64,000 bases of DNA from Phytomonospora sp040655735. GTDB lineage: Bacteria > Actinomycetota > Actinomycetes > Mycobacteriales > Micromonosporaceae. The position numbers and the translations under genes are program-made. The notes under the pieces were generated by a model. The model saw nothing but the letters and a program-made list of their open reading frames with translations, was not told the origin of the DNA and did no database searches. The stretch covers positions 248,001 through 312,000 of the forward strand of contig NZ_JBFAKK010000008.1 of the NCBI RefSeq assembly GCF_040655735.1, in the 5' to 3' direction. This document shows, piece after piece, positions 42,621-50,361 of this stretch (position 1 is its first letter; the number at the start of each line of letters is the position of its first letter).

Positions 42621-43154
42621 GTGAACTATCGGATGATCATCCTCAACGGCGGCTCCAGCTCCGGCAAGTCCTCGCTGGCCCGCGCGTTGCAGAACACGCT
42701 CCACGACCCCTGGCTCACCTTCGGCGTCGACGACCTCATCGAAGGAGTCCCGCCCCGCCTGCTCACCGGCGAGGCGGGACTCGCCTTCGGTGAGGACGGA
42801 AGCGTCAGCCCGGGAGCCGACTTCACCGCACTCAACCGCGCCTGGGACGCCGGGCTCGTCGCGATGGCCCGGGCAGGCGCCAGGGTCATCGTCGACGAGG
42901 TGTTCCTGCGCGGCGGCGAGTCGCAGCGCGAATGGCTGAAACTCCTCGCCGGGCTGCCCGTCCTGTGGGTCGGCGTGCACTGCGCACCCGAGGTCGCCGA
43001 ACAGCGCGAAGCCGGTCGCGGCGACCGCACCCCCGGCATGGCCGCGATGCAGGCCACCGCCGTCCACAAGGGAATGACCTACGACGTCGTGGTCGACACC
43101 TCCACGACCTCCGTCGAGGAGGCCGCGAAGGCCGTCGCCGACGCGCTCACGTGA
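42621..43154 (+). CDS. Chloramphenicol phosphotransferase-like kinase
   Basis: The 177-residue P-loop protein has Walker A GGSSSGKSS at residues 10-18, a GVDDLIEGVP segment with the Asp seen in the chloramphenicol 3-O-phosphotransferase family, and VIVDEVFLRGG as the second acidic motif. Many family members in actinomycetes are not resistance enzymes, so the substrate is open. The GTG at 42621 has TACCGT 6 nt upstream. It overlaps the convergent DUF1349 gene by 8 bp. Confidence 0.85.
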   Translation: MNYRMIILNGGSSSGKSSLARALQNTLHDPWLTFGVDDLIEGVPPRLLTGEAGLAFGEDGSVSPGADFTALNRAWDAGLVAMARAGARVIVDEVFLRGGESQREWLKLLAGLPVLWVGVHCAPEVAEQREAGRGDRTPGMAAMQATAVHKGMTYDVVVDTSTTSVEEAAKAVADALT

Positions 43155-43710
43155 CCGTCACGTCGCGAAACCGCGCGGTGAAGCCCTTCCCGTCGGGGGA
43201 GGCGCACATGACACCGGCGAGAACCGGGACGGCCGGCGGGAAGTAGGCCAGGCGCAGCATCTTCTCCGGGGCGGCCCCGTCGAGTCCATACCGGATGGTG
43301 ACGGTGTCGCCTTCCCGCCGCACGTCGACCGTCACCGATTCGGGCGCCGACGGCAGCGCGACGACCGACCAGTCGGAGACCTCGCGGGTGACCACCGCGC
43401 TGAGCTGGTGGACACCGTCGACGAGCTCGATGCCCGTCTTGATCCAGTTGTCGGCGTCGGCGCGCACCATGGCGCCGGCCTGGTCGTACTGGTCGGTGTA
43501 GTCGCCGTCGAAGGTCGCCCGGAGCGTGAAGTCGCCCGCGGCCTCGCGGGCGAGCACGTGGCCGTTGTCGCGGACGAAGCCGTAGTGCGTCCGGCGCCAG
43601 AAGTCGGTGCCGGGCGAGGTGGTGGCCTCGACGGTCGCGTCCTGCGCCGACCACGCGGCCGGCTCGTGCAGCCAGCGCCAGCCGGGCGTGCCGAAAGCGG
43701 TGATGCTCAT
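43147..43710 (-). CDS. DUF1349 (concanavalin-like) protein
   Basis: The 187-residue protein matches DUF1349: LHEPAAWSAQDATVEATTSPGTDFWRRTHYGF, then YDQAGAMVRADADNWIKTGIELVDG and GVMCASPDGKGFTARF. The fold is a concanavalin-like jelly roll that may bind a glycan or other ligand; the function is unknown. Its ATG overlaps the glutaminase stop (ATGA), making it the last gene of a five-gene operon. Confidence 0.9.
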   Translation of the reverse strand: MSITAFGTPGWRWLHEPAAWSAQDATVEATTSPGTDFWRRTHYGFVRDNGHVLAREAAGDFTLRATFDGDYTDQYDQAGAMVRADADNWIKTGIELVDGVHQLSAVVTREVSDWSVVALPSAPESVTVDVRREGDTVTIRYGLDGAAPEKMLRLAYFPPAVPVLAGVMCASPDGKGFTARFRDVTVT

Positions 43711-44666
43711 GAGGGGATCGTGCCACGCATCCCCAGCCGCTGCTCCTCGCGGACGCTCGGGTTGTGCATGAGGTGCAGGCCGAAGCGGTCCGACAGCATC
43801 CGCACCGCCGCGACTCCCCGCACCGACGCGCCGGTCGGGTCGAGCCTCGGTGAGAAGGCCGCGACACCGCAGCGCCCGGGGCTGGTGGCGATCACGCCGC
43901 CCGACACACCGCTCTTGGCGGGCAGCCCGACCCGCAGCAGCCAGTCGCCGGCCGCGTCGTACATCCCGCACGAGGCCATCACCGCCTGCACCAGCACCGC
44001 TACCGGTTCGGCGACCACCTCGGCGCCCGTGACCGGATTGCGGCCGCCGTTGGCCAGCGTCGCCGCCATGACCGCCAGATCGGTCGCCGTCACGCGGATC
44101 GAGCACTGCCGGAAATAGGAGTCGAGGAGCGGGCCCGGCTCGCCGGGGAGTGCGCCGGCCGAGCGCATGAGGTAGGCCAGGGCCCGGTTGCGGTCGCCGG
44201 TGGCGGCCTCCGACGCGTAGGCCGCCTCGTCGACGTCGAGCGCGCGCCCGGCGAAGGCCGACAGGAACGGCAGGATCTCGTCCGCCTCGACCAGGCCGCT
44301 GACCACGATCGCGCCCGCGTTGATCATCGGGTTGGCCGGGCGGCCGGTGCCCGCCTCAAGGCTGATGGCGTTGAACGCCTCGCCGCTGGGTTCGGCGCCG
44401 ACCCAGCGCGAGACCGCGTCCAGACCGTGGTCGGCCAGGGCGAGCGCGTACACGAAGGGTTTGGAGATCGACTGGATCGTGAAGGGCGCGCGGGGATCGC
44501 CGGCGCCGCCGACCTCGCCGTCCATGCTCGCCATGGCGAGTCCGAAAACGGCCGGGTCGGCGAGGGCGAGCTGGGGGATGTAGTCGGCGACGTGTCCGTC
44601 CTCATGGGACTCGACCTCGCCGGCGATCTGGCGGAGGATCTCGGCGACGGCTTCGGCTGCGGTCAT
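43707..44666 (-). CDS. glsA: Glutaminase
   Basis: The 319-residue protein is a serine-dependent beta-lactamase-fold glutaminase: FTIQSISKPFVYALAL gives the S-x-x-K near residue 67, NPMINAGAIV the Asn motif, and CGMYDAAGDWLLRVGLPAKSGVSGG the Tyr and late Ser-Gly motif. It hydrolyses glutamine to glutamate and ammonia in the cytosol. The ATG at 44666 overlaps the stop of the SLC13-type carrier (ATGA) and has GGGG 5 nt upstream. Confidence 0.95.
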   Translation of the reverse strand: MTAAEAVAEILRQIAGEVESHEDGHVADYIPQLALADPAVFGLAMASMDGEVGGAGDPRAPFTIQSISKPFVYALALADHGLDAVSRWVGAEPSGEAFNAISLEAGTGRPANPMINAGAIVVSGLVEADEILPFLSAFAGRALDVDEAAYASEAATGDRNRALAYLMRSAGALPGEPGPLLDSYFRQCSIRVTATDLAVMAATLANGGRNPVTGAEVVAEPVAVLVQAVMASCGMYDAAGDWLLRVGLPAKSGVSGGVIATSPGRCGVAAFSPRLDPTGASVRGVAAVRMLSDRFGLHLMHNPSVREEQRLGMRGTIPS

Positions 44667-46459
44667 GTGATCCCCCAGATCAGTGGGACGAGGCCGACGC
44701 CGACGACGCCGAACCAGGCGAGACAGACCGCGCCGAGCGGCCAGTAGTCGCCGAAGCGGTAGCCGCCGGGTTCCTTGACCATGAGGTTGGCGGCGGTGGC
44801 GATGGGGGTGAGGAACGCGGCGGCGGAGGCGATCGCGACGCACATCAGGACCGGTGGGAGGGGCACGCCGACGTCGGCGGCGGCCGCGACGGCGATGGGG
44901 ATGACGATCAGGGCGGTGGCCATGTTGCTGATGACCTGCCCGAGGAGCGCGGTGAGCAGGAAGAGGCCGAGGAGCAGCAGGATCGCGTTGCCGCCGAAGG
45001 GGCCGACGACGATGTCGGCGAGCCGGTCGGCGGCTCCGGATCGCTGCATGGCCAGGGACATGGGGAACATTCCGGCGACGATGACCAGGGTGGTCCAGGA
45101 GATTCCGGCGTAGGCCTGGCGCATGGTGATGACGCGGGTGACGACCATGGCGCCGGCGGCCAGGAGCGCGGCGACCGAGGGCGGGACGACGCCGGTGGCG
45201 AGGAGGACGACCATCGCGGCGAGGATCGTCACGGCGGTGCGGCTGCCCGGCCCGAGGGGGACGGCCTGCCGCCGCACGGACGCGGGCGCGTCGACGACGA
45301 GGAGGTCGCCGTCGCCGGCGGCGCGGTCGAGGGCGTTCCAGGAGCCGCGCAGGAGGAGCACGTCGCCGCTTTCGAGGACGGCCGCCTCGGTGTGCGGGAG
45401 GGTCTGGCCGCCGCGGGCGACGGCGAGGACGACGAGTTCGCCGCTGTCGGTGGCCATGCCGGGGTAGACGGTGTCGCCGGCCAAGGGTGAGCGCGGGCCG
45501 AGGACGAGTTCGGCGACGCCGTGGTCGCGGGTGAGGAGGGTCGCGGCGAGCCGGTCGGCTCCGGCGTCGGGGGTGGGGCGCAGGCCGTAGGCCTCGGCGA
45601 GTTCGGTGAGGGCGGCGGGGTCGCCCGAGGCGATGAGGATGTCGCCGGCTTTGAGGGGGGTTCCGGGGCGCAGTGCGGTGCGGTCGGGGCCGACGGCGCC
45701 GAGGATCGGCGGGGGGAGGCTTTCGGCGGGGCCGCCGACGGCGGGTGAGCCGGGCGGGACGGTCAGGGCGGTGGTGTGCGCGTCGAGGCGGTAGTGGGTG
45801 ATGAGGGTGCGGGAGTGGCCCGACAGGTCCGGCGGCAGCGAGCGCGGGGTGCGGGCGGGCAGGAGCCGGTCGCCGAGCAGGACGCACACCGCGATGGTCC
45901 CGGCGACCAGGGGGATTCCGGCCAAGGCGAACTCGAAGAAGCCGAAGGGCCGGCCGCCGGCCTCGGCGGCGGCCTCGGAGACGAGGACGTTGATGGGCGA
46001 GGCGGTCAGCACCAGCAGCGACCCGGCGTGCCCGGCGAAGGCGAGCGGGATCGCCAGCCGGGAGGGGGCCATGCCCAGGCGCACGGCGAGCAGGACGACG
46101 ACCGGCAGCAGCGCGGCCGTGGTCCCGTTGACGCTGATCAGGGCGGTGAGGGCGGCGGCGAGGACCATCATCACGACGACGAGGCGGACCTTCCCGCCGC
46201 CGGAGCGCGCGGCGAGCAGGCCGCCGATCCAGGCGGTCACCCCGGCCGCGCCGAGTCCTTCGCTGACGACGAACAGTGCCGCGACGAAGGGGATGACGGG
46301 GTCGCCGAAGCCGCTGAACAGGTCGGCGAAGGGCAGCACGCCGGTCAGGTAGAGCGCGAGGGCCGAGCCGAGGGCGACGATCTCGACGGGAAGCCTGTTC
46401 CACACGAACAGCGCGATCGTGACCGCGAGGATCAGCAGGCAGGTGTTCGCGTCGCCCAT
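44663..46459 (-). CDS. SLC13/DASS-type carrier with TrkA-C domains
   Basis: The 598-residue protein has about eleven membrane helices in two halves. Between them (residues ~210-390) lie two RCK/TrkA-C-like domains with LKAGDILIASGDPAAL and LESGDVLLLRGSW. The first half has the carrier signature SVNGTTAALLPVVVLLA and TASPINVLVSEAA; the second has QVISNMATALIVIPIA. The family moves anions such as dicarboxylates or sulfate with sodium. It starts 7 bp after the AbgT-like gene. The substrate is inferred to be a carboxylate. Confidence 0.88.
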   Translation of the reverse strand: MGDANTCLLILAVTIALFVWNRLPVEIVALGSALALYLTGVLPFADLFSGFGDPVIPFVAALFVVSEGLGAAGVTAWIGGLLAARSGGGKVRLVVVMMVLAAALTALISVNGTTAALLPVVVLLAVRLGMAPSRLAIPLAFAGHAGSLLVLTASPINVLVSEAAAEAGGRPFGFFEFALAGIPLVAGTIAVCVLLGDRLLPARTPRSLPPDLSGHSRTLITHYRLDAHTTALTVPPGSPAVGGPAESLPPPILGAVGPDRTALRPGTPLKAGDILIASGDPAALTELAEAYGLRPTPDAGADRLAATLLTRDHGVAELVLGPRSPLAGDTVYPGMATDSGELVVLAVARGGQTLPHTEAAVLESGDVLLLRGSWNALDRAAGDGDLLVVDAPASVRRQAVPLGPGSRTAVTILAAMVVLLATGVVPPSVAALLAAGAMVVTRVITMRQAYAGISWTTLVIVAGMFPMSLAMQRSGAADRLADIVVGPFGGNAILLLLGLFLLTALLGQVISNMATALIVIPIAVAAAADVGVPLPPVLMCVAIASAAAFLTPIATAANLMVKEPGGYRFGDYWPLGAVCLAWFGVVGVGLVPLIWGIT

Positions 46460-46466
46460 CGGGGGC

Positions 46467-48119
46467 TCACGGCAGCTCGACCGGGGCGCCCGGCCCCAGC
46501 GGGATGCCCAGCAGGTACCAGGCGACGAAGAACAGCGTCCAGGCGGCCGCGACGATCAGCGTGTACGGGATCATCAGCGACACGACCGTCCCGACGCCGG
46601 CCTCCTTCTTGTACTTCTGCGTGAGCAGCACGATGAACGGCAGGTACACCATCAGCGGCGTGATGACGTTGACCGGCGAGTCGCCGACGCGGTAGGCGGC
46701 CAGCACCGTCTGCGGTGCCACGCCCAGGCGCAGGAAGAGCGGCACGAAGATGGGCGCGAAGATCGCCCACTTCGGGATGACGCCGGGGATGATGATGTCG
46801 AGGATCAGGGTGACCAGGATGAAGCCGATCAGCAGCCACAGCGCGCCGACGTTGGCGCTCTCCAGCCAGTCGGCCATCTTCACCGCGGCGACGGTGGCCA
46901 TGTTGGTGTAGTTGAAGTACGCGATGAACTGCGCGATGACCAGCAGCATGAAGATCAGCCCGCCGAGTCCGGCGAAGGTCTTGGTGATCGCGTCCATGGC
47001 CGCGGCGCTGCCCCGCATGGTCTTCGCGCCGGCGCCGTAGCAGAGGCCGGCGACCAGGAAGATCAGCATGATGATGAAGATCAGGCCGTCCATCAGCGGC
47101 GAGTTCTCGATCAGGCTGCCGGTCTCGGGGTTGCGCAGGATGCCGTTGGGCGGGGCGCTGAGCAGGACGATCAGGGCCAGGACGGCCAGGAAACCCCACA
47201 GCGCGAAGCGCAGGCCGCGCCCCTCGGCGGCGGCGTCCTCGTCGGCGGTCGCCGGGTCCTCCTCCTCGACGTGCCCGCCGGTGTACTTGCCGAGGCGCGG
47301 TTCGATGATGCGCTCGGTGACGAAGGTGATCACCAGCGCCAGGAAGAGCGTCGAGCCGATCCCGAAGAACAGGTTCGCGGTCAGGCTGATCTCGCGCGTC
47401 GGGTCGACCAGGGCCGCCGATTCGTTGGTGACCTCGGTGATGATCCCGTCGACCGGCGTGATGATCAGGTTGACGCCGAAGGTCGCGCCGACGGCCGCGA
47501 AGGCCGCCGCGATGCCCGCCAGCGGATGCCGCCCGACGGCTATGAACGCCACCGCGCCCAGCGGGATCAGCACCAGGTACCCGGCGTCGGAGGCGACCGA
47601 GGAGACGATGCCCAGCAGCACGATGATGAAGGTCAGCGACCACTTCGGGGCGACCTTGACGAGCTTGCGGATCAGCGCGCCGATCAGTCCGGCCCGCTCG
47701 GCGAGGCCGACGCCGATCATGGCCACCAGGATCACGCCGACGACGCCGAAGTTGGTGAAGTTGTCCACCGCCGAGGTGAAGATGAAGCGGATGCCGTCGG
47801 CGGTCAGCAGGCTCTCGATCTGCGTGGTCTCGGTGTGCGTCTCGACCGGGTGGTCGTAGAGGCTGTCGGGCGGGAAGACCTTCGAGGGCTCCTCGGTGCC
47901 GCCGGGGTAGGTCTCCATGCCGACGACCGGCGCGGGCTCGGAGACCTCGTAGGTGACGCTCACGTCGAGCGCGGACAGCACCGCCGAGAGCAGGATGATG
48001 ATCAGGATCAGCCCGAGGAAGATCATCACCGGGTGCGGGACCTTGTTGCCGAGCTTCTCGACGCCGTCGAGCATGCGCTGGCTCAAGGTCCGCTTCGCCA
48101 CGACCGCTTCGGCGCTCAT
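46467..48119 (-). CDS. AbgT family transporter
   Basis: The 550-residue protein has about ten membrane helices and the AbgT/MtrF hallmarks: LGNKVPHPVMIFLGLILIII at the start, SVASDAGYLVLIPLGAVAFI, GVNLIITPVDGIITEV, and late SPVNVITPLMVYLPFIVLL. The family takes up p-aminobenzoyl-glutamate or exports sulfonamide-like drugs. The ATG at 48119 has AAGGGG 7 nt upstream; a GTG two codons earlier is less well placed. It is 13 bp after pepA, so import or export is likely tied to peptide hydrolysis. Confidence 0.92.
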   Translation of the reverse strand: MSAEAVVAKRTLSQRMLDGVEKLGNKVPHPVMIFLGLILIIILLSAVLSALDVSVTYEVSEPAPVVGMETYPGGTEEPSKVFPPDSLYDHPVETHTETTQIESLLTADGIRFIFTSAVDNFTNFGVVGVILVAMIGVGLAERAGLIGALIRKLVKVAPKWSLTFIIVLLGIVSSVASDAGYLVLIPLGAVAFIAVGRHPLAGIAAAFAAVGATFGVNLIITPVDGIITEVTNESAALVDPTREISLTANLFFGIGSTLFLALVITFVTERIIEPRLGKYTGGHVEEEDPATADEDAAAEGRGLRFALWGFLAVLALIVLLSAPPNGILRNPETGSLIENSPLMDGLIFIIMLIFLVAGLCYGAGAKTMRGSAAAMDAITKTFAGLGGLIFMLLVIAQFIAYFNYTNMATVAAVKMADWLESANVGALWLLIGFILVTLILDIIIPGVIPKWAIFAPIFVPLFLRLGVAPQTVLAAYRVGDSPVNVITPLMVYLPFIVLLTQKYKKEAGVGTVVSLMIPYTLIVAAAWTLFFVAWYLLGIPLGPGAPVELP

Positions 48120-48132
48120 CGCCACACCCCTT

Positions 48133-49593
48133 CTAGTCCTTCGGCTGCCGGAACCCGCAGGCCAGCTCGGCCAGCATCCGCGCGCCGAAACCGGTGCAGC
48201 CGGGCGTCCGCCAAGAGCCGGCGGTGTCGGTCTGCGCGGTGCCGGCGATGTCGACGTGCGCCCACGGGCGCCCGCCGGTGAACTCGTCGAGGAACAGGGC
48301 CGCGTGGATCGCCGCGGCGTTCGGGCCGCCCATGTTCTTGATGTCGGCGACGTCGGAGTCGAGCTCGTGGCGGTAGCGGCGGGCCAGCGGCAGCTGCCAC
48401 GCCGGCTCGCCCGAGGACTCGGCGCAGGCCAGGACCTGGTCGACGAGGCCCTGGTGGTTGCCGAAGACGCCGGCGATCTGCGCGCCGAGCGCCCGCAGGC
48501 ACGCGCCGGTGAGCGTTGCCATGTCGACGATCGCGTCGACGGCCTCCTCGCCGGCCAGGACGAGCGCGTCGGCCATCACCAGGCGGCCCTCGGCGTCGGT
48601 GTTGATGACCTCGACGGTCTTGCCGCCGCGCATGACGAGCACGTCGCCGAGCTTGGTCGCCGAACCCGAGGGCATGTTGTCGGTGCACATCAGGTAGGCC
48701 GTGACCGTGGTCGGGCAGTCGAGGGACTTCAGCACGGCCATCGCCGCCAGGATCGAACCCGCGCCCGACATGTCGTTCTTCATCGTCGCGTGGACGGCGT
48801 CGGCGGGCTTGAGGGCGATGCCGCCGGAGTCGTACATGATGCCCTTGCCGACCAGCGCCAGCTTGGGCGCGTCGGCCGGGCCCTCGTAGCGGATCTTGAT
48901 CATGCGCGGTTCGTCGACGCTGCCGGCGTTGACGCCGAGCAGGCCACCGCAGCCGAGTTCGGCCAGCGCGGCCTTGTCGAAGGTCTCCACCGACCAGCCG
49001 CACTCGGCGGCCAGCCCCTCGGCGACCTCCGCGAGGCGCTCGGCGGTGAGCATCGACGGCGGGGAGTTCGCCAGGTCGCGCGACAGGGCCGTGGCGCGTG
49101 CGAGGATCGCGCCGCGCTGGGCGGCGGCCGCCCGGGCGTGGCCGGTCAGGATCGTGAGCTCGTCGAGCGGCGTGCCCGACGGCGTGGTCTGGAGCAGGCC
49201 CGGACGGTAGCGGGCCAGCAGGACGCCCTCGACGGCGGCGGTGACCGCCGCGTCGGTGTCGGCGCCCTCGGGAAATCCGAACGCGAGCCCGCGCGCCTCG
49301 GCGACCTTCGCGAAGTCGCCCGCCGCCTGGCGGATCGCGGCGGCGTCGAGCGATTCGGGGTCCCCGATGCCGTAGGCGATGACGGGCTTGCCGTCGCGGT
49401 CCCGAAGGGGAAGATGCTGTCCGCGCTCACCGTCGAAACCCAGCGCGGCCAAGGCGTCGCGGTCGACGCCCAGACGCTCGGGGACGGCCCCGGCGGACGC
49501 GACGGGTACGCCTGTCAGCGCGTCGGAGGCGTCCCCGACGCGCACGACCGCGGGTTCGTGCCAGGACGCGATCGGATCGAACTGCGGGCCCAT
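48133..49593 (-). CDS. pepA: Leucyl aminopeptidase family protein (M17)
   Basis: The 486-residue protein has all M17 signatures: GKGIMYDSGGIALKP with the active-site Lys, MKNDMSGAGSILAA, and the metal-binding NTDAEGRLVMADALVLA. It removes N-terminal residues from peptides in the cytosol with two metal ions. The ATG at 49593 has GGGAGG 6 nt upstream, which settles it against a longer frame. It leads a five-gene operon; a perfect hairpin lies in its leader. Confidence 0.95.
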   Translation of the reverse strand: MGPQFDPIASWHEPAVVRVGDASDALTGVPVASAGAVPERLGVDRDALAALGFDGERGQHLPLRDRDGKPVIAYGIGDPESLDAAAIRQAAGDFAKVAEARGLAFGFPEGADTDAAVTAAVEGVLLARYRPGLLQTTPSGTPLDELTILTGHARAAAAQRGAILARATALSRDLANSPPSMLTAERLAEVAEGLAAECGWSVETFDKAALAELGCGGLLGVNAGSVDEPRMIKIRYEGPADAPKLALVGKGIMYDSGGIALKPADAVHATMKNDMSGAGSILAAMAVLKSLDCPTTVTAYLMCTDNMPSGSATKLGDVLVMRGGKTVEVINTDAEGRLVMADALVLAGEEAVDAIVDMATLTGACLRALGAQIAGVFGNHQGLVDQVLACAESSGEPAWQLPLARRYRHELDSDVADIKNMGGPNAAAIHAALFLDEFTGGRPWAHVDIAGTAQTDTAGSWRTPGCTGFGARMLAELACGFRQPKD

Positions 49594-49623
49594 GACTCGC
49601 CTCCCGTGGCTGGGTGTACCGCG

Positions 49624-49645
49624 GCACGGCCCGTGGGGGCCGTGC
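49624..49645 (-). promoter_or_regulatory. Leader hairpin before pepA
   Basis: A 9-bp perfect stem (GCACGGCCC with GGGCCGTGC) and 4-base loop lies 31 nt upstream of the pepA start, with no T tail. It may affect expression of the operon; no known riboswitch is recognised. Confidence 0.4.
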
Positions 49646-49761
49646 GGCTCAGTATCGCTCCAGGGACGGGAGAGATTTCGGCGAATCGGGATTTTACGGA
49701 GCAATGATCAGATAATGGTCGATGATCGTAGAGTCAGTGACACCCGACCACGGAGGTCCCC

Positions 49762-50232
49762 ATGCGCGCGTTCTCGTGGCTGGTCGCGTTGAGCGGCGTC
49801 GTCGTCGGAGCGATCTTCATGTCGGCGATCTTCTGGGGCTGGGAGGAGAAGCGCAATCCCGCCGAGCCCCCCGCCGTCAGCACCCCCGCCAACCTCGACA
49901 AGCCCGAGACGCGCCTGTGCCTCGGGCTTGTGACCATGCTCGACGGCGCCGCCCGCACCCGCAGCGCCATCATCGTCAAGGACACCGCCGCCCTGCGCGT
50001 GGCCGTCTACTCCGTGGAACAGGGGTACGCCGACGCCCGCGAGGCGGCCGTCGAGCTGGGCCGTCCCTCGCTCGACCAGCTGTCGGGCGCCGTGCAGAAC
50101 CTGTCCACCGCCTCGGCCGACCCCACCGTCATGAGGCAGGCCGCCGCACTCAACCCCGACCTCACCACGATCACCACCGAGGCGACCGGCCTCTCCCAGG
50201 GCGAGAGTTGCATCGACCGCCTCGCGGGGTGA
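49762..50232 (+). CDS. Membrane-anchored hypothetical protein
   Basis: The 156-residue protein has one N-terminal helix (residues 5-27, ending IFWGWEEKR), so it is anchored with the C-terminal domain outside. Two Cys (LCLGL near 53 and SCIDR near the end) could form a disulfide. The rest is helical with no recognised domain. GGAGGT lies 4 nt before the ATG. No neighbour points to a role. Confidence 0.75.
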   Translation: MRAFSWLVALSGVVVGAIFMSAIFWGWEEKRNPAEPPAVSTPANLDKPETRLCLGLVTMLDGAARTRSAIIVKDTAALRVAVYSVEQGYADAREAAVELGRPSLDQLSGAVQNLSTASADPTVMRQAAALNPDLTTITTEATGLSQGESCIDRLAG

Positions 50233-50361
50233 TGCACCCGGGCCCGTACATCTCCGGTTCATCCACCTGGCCGATACCGCCCAGCGTGCGGCCGTGATGG
50301 AATCGTCGGGCCCATTGCGCTCCGATCCCAAGGACGCGCCCTTTCACTTCTGAGGTGCCCT

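Noticed and set aside
42621..43154. A chloramphenicol resistance gene
   Set aside because: The family is broad and no drug cluster adjoins; motif similarity alone does not support a resistance call.
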